This document shows positions 26,721-35,106 of a DNA stretch of 64,000 bases, piece by piece. The stretch is from Oscillatoriaceae cyanobacterium Prado104 (GTDB lineage: Bacteria; Cyanobacteriota; Cyanobacteriia; Cyanobacteriales; Microcoleaceae). A program made the translations under genes and the position numbers. The DNA lies in NCBI GenBank assembly GCA_025454405.1, contig JALOON010000012.1, positions 1-64,000 of the forward strand, read 5' to 3'. Below the pieces are notes generated by a model. It searched no databases. It saw only the letters and a list, made by a program, of their open reading frames with translations, and was not told the DNA's origin. The first letter of the stretch is position 1; each line of letters opens with the position of its first letter.

Positions 26721-27677
26721 TTAACCTCTATGTCCAGCTAAAACATTAGCTTGGGAATTTGTTAAAAACCAATCGTAAGTTGCCTCTACAGCCGTGCGAA
26801 ATGAAATCTTTGGCTGCCAGCCCATCGACATTAGTTTACTTGAATCAAGCGCTTTTAATGGCATTCCATCTGGCTTACTCGCATCGAAACGCAGTTGCCC
26901 TCGGTAGCCGATCGCTTCTTTAATCAACTCCGCAAGTTCCTTAATTGACAAATCTAGTCCCCCACCAATATTAATCGGTGTCGGTTCATTGTATTTGTCA
27001 GCGATGAAAATGCAGGCATCTGCTAAGTCATCTGCAAAAATAAACTCCCGCCGAGGCGTCCCTGTTCCCCAAATCTCTACAAATTTTACATCCGCAACTT
27101 TTGCCTCGTGCATTTTACGGATTAGCGCTGGTATGACGTGGGACTCCTCCAAACTGAAATCATCCCCGATGCCAAAGGCGTTAGCTGGTATCCCGCTAAT
27201 GAAATTTGCACCATATTGTTGGCAATACGCTTGACACAACTTAATGCCTGCAATTTTAGCCACTGCGTAAGCTTCGTTAGTGGGTTCCAAAATACTCGTC
27301 ATTAGCGACTCTACTTGCATTGGTTGAGGACAATGCTTGGGATAGCTGCACGAAGAAGCTAAGTAAAGCAGTTTCTTGACTCCGCTGCGATAGGCGCTGT
27401 CGGTGACATTGCATATAACTAGCAAATTGTCAAGCATTAATTCAGCAGGATATTTCTGGTTGGCGCTGATGCCTCCCGATTTACCTGCTGCTAGAAACAC
27501 GTATTCTGGCTGGTTCTGAGCGAAAAAGTCGCTCACTTGTTCTCGATCGGCAAGATTCGGCTCTGCTGGGGGAATACCTATTAGGTGACTGTATCCTTGG
27601 CGTTCTAGTTGGCGTAGCAGAGCGGAGCCAATTAAGGTTTGCCCTCCAGCTACATAAATTTTTGCATCTTTATCCAC
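26721..27677 (-). CDS. Fcl/ColC-like nucleotide-sugar reductase-epimerase (SDR)
   Basis: This 318-residue extended short-chain dehydrogenase is close to GDP-L-fucose synthase. Features are an altered Rossmann motif (VAGGQTLIGSALLRQL), LAAGKSGGISANQ, the catalytic Ser in LASSCSYPKHCPQP, the YAVAKIAGIKLC Tyr-x3-Lys and RREFIFADDLADA. These enzymes epimerise and reduce GDP-4-keto-6-deoxy sugars; ColC does this on the product of ColD. The start is GTG with a strong GGAGGAG site upstream. It belongs to the operon containing the ColD-like gene. Confidence 0.88.
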   Translation of the reverse strand: MDKDAKIYVAGGQTLIGSALLRQLERQGYSHLIGIPPAEPNLADREQVSDFFAQNQPEYVFLAAGKSGGISANQKYPAELMLDNLLVICNVTDSAYRSGVKKLLYLASSCSYPKHCPQPMQVESLMTSILEPTNEAYAVAKIAGIKLCQAYCQQYGANFISGIPANAFGIGDDFSLEESHVIPALIRKMHEAKVADVKFVEIWGTGTPRREFIFADDLADACIFIADKYNEPTPINIGGGLDLSIKELAELIKEAIGYRGQLRFDASKPDGMPLKALDSSKLMSMGWQPKISFRTAVEATYDWFLTNSQANVLAGHRG

Positions 27678-27827
27678 ACAGTTTCTCCTCCGCTTGCGAA
27701 CTCCACTTAAGAATAATCATCTCATCAACCTGTTTAAACTTTATATCAAATAAATAAAACACCACTCATTTGCTGTTTGATATTCCGGTTTTACAAACTT
27801 TTAACTTTCAATTTAACACCATTTCTC

Positions 27828-28892
27828 CTACGGCGAAGTTTGGCTTAATTCTCGGAAAGCTTCTACTTGTTGGCTGGCGCGAACCTTCTCTAAAGCTGAG
27901 TAATCTTCTTGGGGGTCGAAAAAGATAATTTGACTCCCAGAAAATTCAAATTTGAATGGTACGTGAAGGAGTTTATTGAGCTTCTCTCTAACTTCTGGTT
28001 GCCGTTCAGGGGGGACAAATAGCAGCAGAAAACCACCGCCCCCGGCCCCTGTCAACTTACCGCCAACGGCACCGGCAGAGCGAGCCATTTCGTAAAGTTC
28101 ATCTACGTGAGGATTGGAAACTTTGTTACTCAAAGACCGTTTTGCTTGCCATGCTTCGTGAAGGAGTTCACCAAAGCTAGTCAAATCGCGATCGCTATTT
28201 AACACTCCTATGCTTTCTTCAACTAAATCTTTCATAATCCTTAATTGCCGTCTTTTAGCATCTATGTCGCTGACATAACTATCAGCAACATCTGAAGCTG
28301 TGCGTTTAATACCAGTGTAAAACAGCATCAGGTGAGAGTTGAATTCCGTGATGCGTTCGGGGGTAAGGGTCATCGGTCTAACAGAAATTTCCCCATTAGG
28401 TAAAAAAGTAACGTGATTTAAACCGCCGTAAGCAGCTAAAACTTGATCTTGAGATCCGACAGTTTCTTTTAAGATTTCCTGCTCGACGTGAATGCTTTCT
28501 TTTGTTAGCTGTTGCTTGCTAGCCATTTGACCTTGGAGAGCATATAAGGCGTTTAACAGTCCTACAGTAAATGATGAACTCGATCCCATCCCACTACGGG
28601 CTGGTAAATCGCCATCATGCAGGATTGAAATTCCGCGCTCTATTTTCAAATGATTTAGAACTGCTTGAACCGCTGGATGTTCGATTTCGTCAATAGTTTG
28701 ACGGATTTCAACTTTAGACCATATTACCTGAATTCTATGTTCAAAGAATGGTGGAAGATAGCGACAGGTTAGATAGCAGTATTTGTTAATAGAAGCTGCT
28801 ATGACAGCGCCTCCATGTTGGCGATACCAGGCTGGATAGTCTGTGCCACCGCCAAAAAAAGAAATCCGATAAGGTGTTCTGCTGATAATCAT
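27828..28892 (-). CDS. hddA: D-glycero-alpha-D-manno-heptose 7-phosphate kinase
   Basis: This 354-residue GHMP kinase starts with IISRTPYRISFFGGGTDYP, diagnostic of HddA. The ATP-binding motif is LPARSGMGSSSSFTVGLLNAL and the C-terminal motif is GGKLTGAGGGGFLLLF. It phosphorylates heptose 7-phosphate at C1. With gmhA, gmhB and hddC in the same strand run it completes the GDP-heptose pathway. AAGG precedes the ATG. A 150-bp gap to the reductase gene has no recognised feature. Confidence 0.93.
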   Translation of the reverse strand: MIISRTPYRISFFGGGTDYPAWYRQHGGAVIAASINKYCYLTCRYLPPFFEHRIQVIWSKVEIRQTIDEIEHPAVQAVLNHLKIERGISILHDGDLPARSGMGSSSSFTVGLLNALYALQGQMASKQQLTKESIHVEQEILKETVGSQDQVLAAYGGLNHVTFLPNGEISVRPMTLTPERITEFNSHLMLFYTGIKRTASDVADSYVSDIDAKRRQLRIMKDLVEESIGVLNSDRDLTSFGELLHEAWQAKRSLSNKVSNPHVDELYEMARSAGAVGGKLTGAGGGGFLLLFVPPERQPEVREKLNKLLHVPFKFEFSGSQIIFFDPQEDYSALEKVRASQQVEAFRELSQTSP

Positions 28893-28916
28893 ACTGTGCC
28901 TTTTTTAATAGCTTTT

Positions 28917-29396
28917 TTAACGAAGAGTTCCTGTTAGTTTTTGGAGGAAATCTTGAAGCGGTGCCAACGCTGGCGGTACAATTTCTGGTGGCAAAGCAGC
29001 GGGGTTAAAGAACTGTAATGCTTCACTTTCGCTACTTATTTCTAGTTCGCCGGATATGATTTTTGCCTCTACTATGATATCGACTAGGTGTACCACATCA
29101 CCGTTGTCTAAAAATGTGACAATGCGGGATTCTGCTGGATCGGAATAAACGCCTAATAATTGCGTAATTTCAATATTAAGTCCGGTTTCTTCTTTAACTT
29201 CTCGCACGGCTGCTTCTTTGACAGATTCTCCAGGTTCTATCCTTCCTCCAGGTAAGCCCCACCAACCGCAATCACTTCGTTTTTCTAGCAATATCCAACC
29301 GCGATTGTCTAGGACAATTGCTCCTGCACCCACTCTGACGCGAGTATTGGCGTCGGCTACTTTCTGAGCGTACATTTTCTCAACAATGGAGTTCAC
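28917..29396 (-). CDS. NUDIX hydrolase
   Basis: This 159-residue protein has a complete Nudix box, GGRIEPGESVKEAAVREVKEETGL shortened here as GX5EX7REVKEET. WWGLPGG precedes it. I chose the GTG at 29396: it overlaps the gmhA stop as GTGA and has AAAGGAG upstream, implying coupled translation. Nudix enzymes cleave nucleoside diphosphates linked to another group. In this operon a GDP-sugar or related nucleotide is a plausible substrate, but that is inferred only from location. Confidence 0.88.
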   Translation of the reverse strand: MNSIVEKMYAQKVADANTRVRVGAGAIVLDNRGWILLEKRSDCGWWGLPGGRIEPGESVKEAAVREVKEETGLNIEITQLLGVYSDPAESRIVTFLDNGDVVHLVDIIVEAKIISGELEISSESEALQFFNPAALPPEIVPPALAPLQDFLQKLTGTLR

Positions 29397-30076
29397 GAGG
29401 TTGTTTCTCCTTTGCTGAATAACTGCTGCTCTACCAAACTGCACAGGATATGTTCGATACTGAGATGGCCTTCTTGAATGTACTGAGTGTTGTTAGTGGG
29501 AACGGCGATGGTAACATCTGCGATCGCGCTGAGTTTGCCACTATCACCTGTAAGGGCGATCGCTTTCATCCCGATTTTTTGGGCTGCTATAACGGCGCGG
29601 ACAACATTGGGAGAATTGCCGCTGGTGCTGATGCCGATTAAGACATCTTCTGGCTTGCCGAGAGCTTGCACTTGCCGCTCGAATATGGTTTCAAAGCCTG
29701 AGTCGTTGGCGATCGCGCTGAGAATTGAACTATCTGTCGTCAGTGCGATCGCAGCCAATCCGGGGCGCTGAAAATCTTTATTTAACCAGTTGACAAGTTC
29801 TCCTGCCATGTGCTGGCAATCCGCCGCACTACCGCCGTTACCGCACAGTAGTAGCTTGCCACCGTTAGCAAGTGAGTTAGCCATCAAATGAGCCGCTGCT
29901 AAAATCGAATCTAAGCAATGCTGAGCAATTTGGCGTTTAATTTCGGCACTGTCGAGCAAGTGTGCTGCTACTGCTTGTCCGTAGGGCGATCGCACTTGTT
30001 CTGAAGTCACAGTAACGCCTGCGTGTCCATTTTGAGAAACCGTCTTATCATTTAAAATCTCAAACTCTAACTGCAT
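29393..30076 (-). CDS. gmhA: Sedoheptulose 7-phosphate isomerase
   Basis: This 227-residue SIS-domain protein isomerises sedoheptulose 7-phosphate to D-glycero-D-manno-heptose 7-phosphate, the first step of GDP-heptose synthesis. Markers are LLCGNGGSAADCQHMAGEL, IGISTSGNSPNVVRAV and the C-terminal QEGHLSIEHILCSLVE. About 30 N-terminal residues are longer than usual. It overlaps gmhB by 17 bp and the Nudix gene by 4 bp. Confidence 0.94.
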   Translation of the reverse strand: MQLEFEILNDKTVSQNGHAGVTVTSEQVRSPYGQAVAAHLLDSAEIKRQIAQHCLDSILAAAHLMANSLANGGKLLLCGNGGSAADCQHMAGELVNWLNKDFQRPGLAAIALTTDSSILSAIANDSGFETIFERQVQALGKPEDVLIGISTSGNSPNVVRAVIAAQKIGMKAIALTGDSGKLSAIADVTIAVPTNNTQYIQEGHLSIEHILCSLVEQQLFSKGETTS

Positions 30077-30674
30077 TTGCCCTATCCATTTTATTGAAAG
30101 CTATTTTGCCTTGAATCGCCAGCGCTGCCTCCCACAAATTTTCCACTACAAAGTCAGGATTCACTGTTTTTTGAGCAGCTACCTCAGCACCGTAACCTGT
30201 TCGCACCAATACGGTACTTGCTCCGACTCTTTGCCCTAACTCAATATCGCAGGGTTTGTCGCCGATGACAAAACTGTGTTCGGGTTTGAACCCAAGTTTT
30301 TTGGCGGCACTTTCTATTAAACCTGTGCGTGGTTTGCGACACTGACAATTATCTGCCGGGGTGTGGGGGCAAAAATAAATGTTTTCTAGATGGACGCCTT
30401 CTAATTTCAGAAGTTCCCGCAAGCGCTGGTGAATCTGAAATAGTCGCGTTTCGTCAAAGAACCCTCGACCAATGCCAGACTGATTTGTGATTGCTACCAA
30501 GCCTAGTCCCATTTCTGCCATCAGGCGCAACCCCTCAGCAGCACCGGGCAGCAGTTCAACAAGTTCGGGATCGCAGAGGTAGTGGCACTCTTTGATAATC
30601 GTACCGTCGCGATCTAACAGAACAAAGCGTTTTTTCCCCACACCAGAACCAACGAATTGACTAACTTTTTTCAT
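30060..30674 (-). CDS. gmhB: D-glycero-D-manno-heptose 1,7-bisphosphate 7-phosphatase
   Basis: This 204-residue HAD phosphatase has the nucleophile motif VLLDRDGTI, ITNQSGIGRGFF, the zinc-binding loop CPHTPADNCQCRKP (Cys, His and two Cys) and FVIGDKPCDIELG. It removes the 7-phosphate from heptose 1,7-bisphosphate, feeding HddC. Overlaps of 14 bp with the preceding methyltransferase and 17 bp with gmhA show tight operon packing. Confidence 0.94.
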   Translation of the reverse strand: MKKVSQFVGSGVGKKRFVLLDRDGTIIKECHYLCDPELVELLPGAAEGLRLMAEMGLGLVAITNQSGIGRGFFDETRLFQIHQRLRELLKLEGVHLENIYFCPHTPADNCQCRKPRTGLIESAAKKLGFKPEHSFVIGDKPCDIELGQRVGASTVLVRTGYGAEVAAQKTVNPDFVVENLWEAALAIQGKIAFNKMDRANAVRV

Positions 30675-31731
30675 CAGTTTTTTCGCTTAAAATTAACGAT
30701 TGATACTCTTTCATTCTTGATGTATCTTTTTCCATCAATGCTTGATAGTAATTTCTTAACATTTTTATTCGGGATTCGCTTCCCTCCCCGATCGCTGCGT
30801 TTTCTGCACGTTGATAAATTAATTGAAGATGATGGTAATTGTTGTCTACTAGCGTTGACTGTTCGCAGCTCACCACTTTCCATTTATCGTCGAGTTTAAC
30901 GTCAGCAGGCGATTGATATCCCAGAGGATCTAAACCGTGACAACTGTAGATGAATAAATAACCGTCCTTATCAATGTGTTGTTCGGTCCAGCGGACATAA
31001 TTGTCAACGACATCTATCGTCATTTCCTGAAAGCTGGCAAGAGCCAAAACTACATTAGGTGTCACGGACAAACTATTTATAGCATTGCATTCCACTAACG
31101 TGATATCAGCATACTCTTCGGAACTATTATTCTCTAAATTCACCTCTTCACCATTATCATTGGATAAATGCCCTATTTCTATCTCAGGAAGAGCTTTTCT
31201 TAAAAATTGGTATTGTAACATCAGGCATTCTGGCAAGTCTACGATCGTTATTTTTGATTTAACAAACAACTTTTTCCAGATATATGCTAATAAACCATAA
31301 CCACCTCCAAACTCTAGGATTGCATGAGGTTCTGTCTTCATATTTTCCAGCAATTTAAAGGCAAAATAAACCTGTCGCAGAAAGTTTCCCGAAACCAACT
31401 GATTATTTGCTTCAAATTGTTTGGGAGGATTACCCACATCTGGCTCTTCTATTTGCAGTATTTTTTGATAAGTTGGTTCGTCGCGATAAATTTTGTAAGA
31501 TAGAGGCACTTTTTCATCAGTTGTTCTTCCGTAAAACCCATAAGTTAAACCAGATTGAGGATTGGCTAAATTATTTAGGCGGTTGGCTGATAAGTCGTCT
31601 AGGGACTTGATTTCTAGGTACTTCTTCCATTCTGAAGAAACCATTGGGTTTTGATGAAAAGAAGCTAATTTAATCCTTTCGATTAAAAAATCTTCATCAT
31701 CCGCTCTTAAAATTTTGTATTTACCGCTCAT
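30661..31731 (-). CDS. Putative sugar O-methyltransferase
   Basis: This 356-residue protein fits the putative sugar O-methyltransferase group found in polysaccharide loci. Motif I is AILEFGGGYGLLAYIWKK, followed by ITIVDLPECLMLQYQFL and a motif III-like VVLALASFQEM. The N-terminal LTYGFYGRTTDEKVPLSYK region is family-specific. It overlaps gmhB by 14 bp, so it belongs to the heptose operon and likely methylates the heptose or the finished glycan. Confidence 0.82.
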   Translation of the reverse strand: MSGKYKILRADDEDFLIERIKLASFHQNPMVSSEWKKYLEIKSLDDLSANRLNNLANPQSGLTYGFYGRTTDEKVPLSYKIYRDEPTYQKILQIEEPDVGNPPKQFEANNQLVSGNFLRQVYFAFKLLENMKTEPHAILEFGGGYGLLAYIWKKLFVKSKITIVDLPECLMLQYQFLRKALPEIEIGHLSNDNGEEVNLENNSSEEYADITLVECNAINSLSVTPNVVLALASFQEMTIDVVDNYVRWTEQHIDKDGYLFIYSCHGLDPLGYQSPADVKLDDKWKVVSCEQSTLVDNNYHHLQLIYQRAENAAIGEGSESRIKMLRNYYQALMEKDTSRMKEYQSLILSEKTDEKS

Positions 31732-31767
31732 ACCTAGAATTCCTGATTCTTATTAAATTTCCAATTT

Positions 31768-32499
31768 TTAGACATCAGACACAGAAAAAAAGACAGAGAA
31801 AAATTCGTCGGCACTAGCATAAGATTCAGGCGTACCAATGTCCAAAAACCTTCCTGAACTGCAATAGCCGTAAAGCCTTCCACCCATCCACTGGGGAAAC
31901 ATTTCTGTTTCCAAAGATACGGCGCGACTTTTGGGAATTGTTGATAGCAGACGGCGCTCTAGCAAGTATACGCCAGCATTGATCCATCCTGCACCTTCGG
32001 TATCGCCTTTTTCTTCAAATTTCAGCACTTGTCCTGAAGGCTCTACTTGCACTCGACCGTATCGTTTGGTGTCGGGTACTTCAGTTAAGAGCAATGCAGC
32101 CTCTGCATCTTTTTTAGCATGGTACCATGCCCAAAAGTTGCTCAAGTTAGCATTACAGAAGGAGTCGCCGTTGATAACTAGCACTTGCTCGGACTGAAAA
32201 AGGGGCAGGGCTAATTGCAGAGCGCCTGCTGTGCCTAGCGGGGAGGATTCCTGAGAATATTGAAGGTGCAGACTGCTGTAGGTATCGCCAAAGGCAACTT
32301 TTATCTGTTCGCCCAAGTAGCCAGTACACAAGACAGCGTGTTTGAATCCACCTTGTGCCAACTGTTCTAAGAGGTATGTCAGGAAAGGCCGCCCTCGAAC
32401 TTCAGCCATGACTTTGGGGCGATCGGCTACTACTGAACGCAGCCGAGTTCCCAGACCTCCAGCGAGGATAGCTGCCGTACACTGTCCTAAATCTGCCAT
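31768..32499 (-). CDS. hddC: D-glycero-D-manno-heptose 1-phosphate guanylyltransferase
   Basis: This 243-residue nucleotidyltransferase opens with AAILAGGLGTRLRSVVADRPK, the signature activator loop, with Lys at RPKVMAEV. SPLGTAGALQLAL, LVINGDSFCN and GWINAGVYLLERR match the HddC/RfbA-like family. Next to gmhA, gmhB and hddA the best reading is GTP plus heptose 1-phosphate giving GDP-heptose. On sequence alone other NDP-hexose pyrophosphorylases cannot be fully excluded. Confidence 0.88.
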   Translation of the reverse strand: MADLGQCTAAILAGGLGTRLRSVVADRPKVMAEVRGRPFLTYLLEQLAQGGFKHAVLCTGYLGEQIKVAFGDTYSSLHLQYSQESSPLGTAGALQLALPLFQSEQVLVINGDSFCNANLSNFWAWYHAKKDAEAALLLTEVPDTKRYGRVQVEPSGQVLKFEEKGDTEGAGWINAGVYLLERRLLSTIPKSRAVSLETEMFPQWMGGRLYGYCSSGRFLDIGTPESYASADEFFSVFFSVSDV

Positions 32500-32664
32500 G
32501 CTTTCGCGATCGCGCTATGAGTGTTCGATCCAAAATATCATTAAACAGGACTTACGCACTTACTAAGATTTTCTTCGATCGCGGGCCCATTTCTGTCCGA
32601 AGCGATCGTCCCGAAGCAATTTCAAATCTTTGATTTCATGCTCTTGAGTGCGCAAGTCTTAGCT

Positions 32665-33603
32665 TTAGATATTTTTGAAAGGAGACCTTCCTATCATCCG
32701 ATATCCTTTAAGCAGTTCTTTGATGCCGTCGTCCAAAGAGCGCTTTGCTTCAAAGCCTGCTTTCCGCAACCGCTCATTGGAAACTATGTAATTACGCTTG
32801 TCGGGGTCGCTACCGATGGCTGCGAAGTGAATGTAGAAATTAGGCACGTACTCTTTGACTTTCAGGGCTAATTCTTCTTTAGATAGGTTAGCTGCATCGA
32901 GTCCGACATTATAAGGACGACCGACCATCTGCTGCGAATTTTTGATGCAGTAAATCATGCAGTCCGCTACGTCCCGAATGTGGACGTAATTGCGCTTAAA
33001 GTCTTTTTCAAAGATTACCAAATAGCCGTCTGTAATGGCTGTGTAGACGAAGTGGTTTACCAGTAAGTCCAGGCGCATCCGGGGAGATGTGCCGAACACG
33101 GTAGCTAGGCGTAAGGTGATAGCATTGGGGCTGTCCAACAGTTCTAATTCTGCTTGGACTTTTGTCTGACCGTAGAGCGAAATCGGCTCTAGGGGTGTAT
33201 CTTCTGTACAGTAGGTGTCACCAGTGCTAGCACCGTAACCACTGTTAGTGTTAGGGTAAATGACTAACTGTTGGGGGCTCCGCAGGCGGTTGATTAGCTG
33301 TACTGCTTCCAGGTTTACTGATGTGGTCAGCCAAGGATCGCGCTTGCAGGCGGGGGCACCGACGATAGCCGCTAGGGGGATGATAACATCTGCGTTTTTG
33401 ATGAGGCCGTGCATCAGCTCTTCATTCCGCACGTCTCCTGCAATGAAATCAAAGGCGGGGTTGGCGCACAGGTGGAAGAGGGAATTTTGCCCGTACATTA
33501 GGCTGTCTATGGCTGTGACGCGGTATCCAGAGTCAAGTAGGTGTTCGCAGAGGATTGAGCCCAAATAACCAGCGGCACCTGTGACAAGTACATTTATCGT
33601 CAT
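32665..33603 (-). CDS. NAD-dependent epimerase/dehydratase (extended SDR)
   Basis: This 312-residue protein has a Rossmann motif VLVTGAAGYLGSILCEHLL, an IPLAAIVGAP segment, NTNSGYGAS, catalytic YGQTK and RNYVHIRDVADCM. It is a nucleotide-sugar 4-epimerase or dehydratase type enzyme. Exact reaction cannot be read from sequence. It begins the 33603-20738 minus-strand run, 415 bp from rfbF. It could act in the heptose route or on a CDP-sugar. Confidence 0.85.
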   Translation of the reverse strand: MTINVLVTGAAGYLGSILCEHLLDSGYRVTAIDSLMYGQNSLFHLCANPAFDFIAGDVRNEELMHGLIKNADVIIPLAAIVGAPACKRDPWLTTSVNLEAVQLINRLRSPQQLVIYPNTNSGYGASTGDTYCTEDTPLEPISLYGQTKVQAELELLDSPNAITLRLATVFGTSPRMRLDLLVNHFVYTAITDGYLVIFEKDFKRNYVHIRDVADCMIYCIKNSQQMVGRPYNVGLDAANLSKEELALKVKEYVPNFYIHFAAIGSDPDKRNYIVSNERLRKAGFEAKRSLDDGIKELLKGYRMIGRSPFKNI

Positions 33604-34018
33604 TCCGATCTCGTTTTAGCTAGGTATAGTAGAGTGTTTGTCGCAAAAATGCGCATTATTGGACTTTTCCAAAAAAACTGTTTTTAGCAGGCAGGATGCC
33701 TACGCCTCCAGAAATTTTGGATAAGTCTATTAATCTTATCAGTGATTGCCAAAAAATGATTTAAAAAAATACTTTACCTTTCATCTGAAGAATGTAATAT
33801 CCTTTCCTTTTTTAGGAACTTTAGAACCGCATGGTTTCGAGCGGTTGTCTGTTTTTTAATTCCTGACAGTTAGAATTTGAAAGAGAGCGGATCGGTCCCC
33901 AATCACAATGATGGTAACAATTCAATCTGTCTTCTGAACTCGCTTGACTTTTTCGCTATTTTCTTAATTTGTTACCAACGCTCGCCAGCTCGCAGCGATC
34001 GCCCCCTCTTCCCTCCCA
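33604..34018. other. Intergenic region, probable promoter of the heptose operon
   Basis: The 415 bp between the epimerase start and the rfbF stop contain no credible gene. AT-rich stretches around 33740-33830 could hold a promoter for the minus-strand operon, but no clear -35/-10 pair was identified. Confidence 0.4.
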
Positions 34019-34795
34019 TTATTCCCACACCTTCCAAGGAGCCTCGCCATTATCCCACAATTCGTTCAAATACTTGTACTCCCGATAAGTATCCATCGCG
34101 AAAAAGAAACCATCGTGACGGTAAGCCATCAATTGCCCTTCCTCAGCCAAACGCTGCAGCGGTTCTTGTTCTAAAACGCAGTCATCTCCCCCCAAATAAT
34201 CAAAAATGCGGCGGTTAAGTACCATATATCCCGCACTTGCCACCCCATCCAACAAAGGTTTTTCAATAAATTTCTTGACACTGCCCTCGCCGTCTACTTG
34301 CAAAATCCCGTATCGAGAAACAGGCTGCACGGCTGTTATAGTTGCTAGCTTCCCGTGAGACTTGTGAAAATCAACTAGCTTGTTAATATCTACATCAGCT
34401 ACGCCATCCCCATAAGTCACCATAAAGTTATCGCAGTCGATATATTTTTCGATGCGCTTTACCCGTCCCCCAGTCATGCTTTCCCAACCAGTGTCCGCCA
34501 GCGTTACTTGAAAATTTTGCTCGTGGTGCGCTTCATGGTAGGCAATTTGATTTTGGTGACCCAAACAAATAGTAAAGTCATTATTCATCGCTTCATAATT
34601 CAGGAAATAATCCTTAATCATGTTGCCGCGATAGCCCAAACATACAATAAAGTCGTGGAAACCGTAATGGGCATAGGTTTTCATAATGTGCCACATCACC
34701 GGACGCCCGCCCACATCAACTAAGGGCTTCGGACGAAATTCTGTTTCTTCTCGGAGGCGAGTACCCAAACCGCCAGCTAGTATAACTACTTTCAT
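34019..34795 (-). CDS. rfbF: Glucose-1-phosphate cytidylyltransferase
   Basis: This 258-residue protein matches RfbF closely: VVILAGGLGTRLREETEFRPKP, GGRPVMWHIMKTYAHYG, FIVCLGYRGNMIKDYF, NFMVTYGDGVADVD and FFFAMDTYREYKYLN. It makes CDP-glucose from CTP and glucose 1-phosphate, the entry to CDP-3,6-dideoxyhexoses. No RfbG (CDP-glucose 4,6-dehydratase) is recognisable in the window. It lies in a minus-strand trio with a small protein and a GMD-like dehydratase. Confidence 0.92.
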   Translation of the reverse strand: MKVVILAGGLGTRLREETEFRPKPLVDVGGRPVMWHIMKTYAHYGFHDFIVCLGYRGNMIKDYFLNYEAMNNDFTICLGHQNQIAYHEAHHEQNFQVTLADTGWESMTGGRVKRIEKYIDCDNFMVTYGDGVADVDINKLVDFHKSHGKLATITAVQPVSRYGILQVDGEGSVKKFIEKPLLDGVASAGYMVLNRRIFDYLGGDDCVLEQEPLQRLAEEGQLMAYRHDGFFFAMDTYREYKYLNELWDNGEAPWKVWE

Positions 34796-34838
34796 TTTTT
34801 TACTTTTTTAAAGGTCATCAACTAATTTTTTATCTCTT

Positions 34839-35084
34839 CTATTTACAGCAGTGAAAGCCTGGAAAACGGACAACATCTGCTGAAAATTCGCTTTCAAAGA
34901 TGCGACCGATCGCGTAACTCAACTGAGGAGTATCGGGAGGAATTCTATCTTTCATTTTGTCATAATCGCGATCGTGACTGATTACCCCTTGATTAGTATA
35001 GGCAATCCATTCGCATCGATATTTTTTCAATTTTAGGCGATTTGCTTGATACCACTTCTTAGCTGTTGGATATTCTGCTTCCAT
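34839..35084 (-). CDS. Small DUF5678-like protein
   Basis: This 81-residue hydrophilic protein contains KKYRCEWIAYTNQGVISHDR, resembling the short DUF5678-type proteins common in cyanobacteria (K-x-GEWIA pattern). GGGGTGA precedes the ATG. It sits between rfbF and the GMD-like gene, 22 bp from the latter. No function is known. Confidence 0.6.
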   Translation of the reverse strand: MEAEYPTAKKWYQANRLKLKKYRCEWIAYTNQGVISHDRDYDKMKDRIPPDTPQLSYAIGRIFESEFSADVVRFPGFHCCK

Positions 35085-35106
35085 ATTTTCACCCCATAAT
35101 TTTCCA

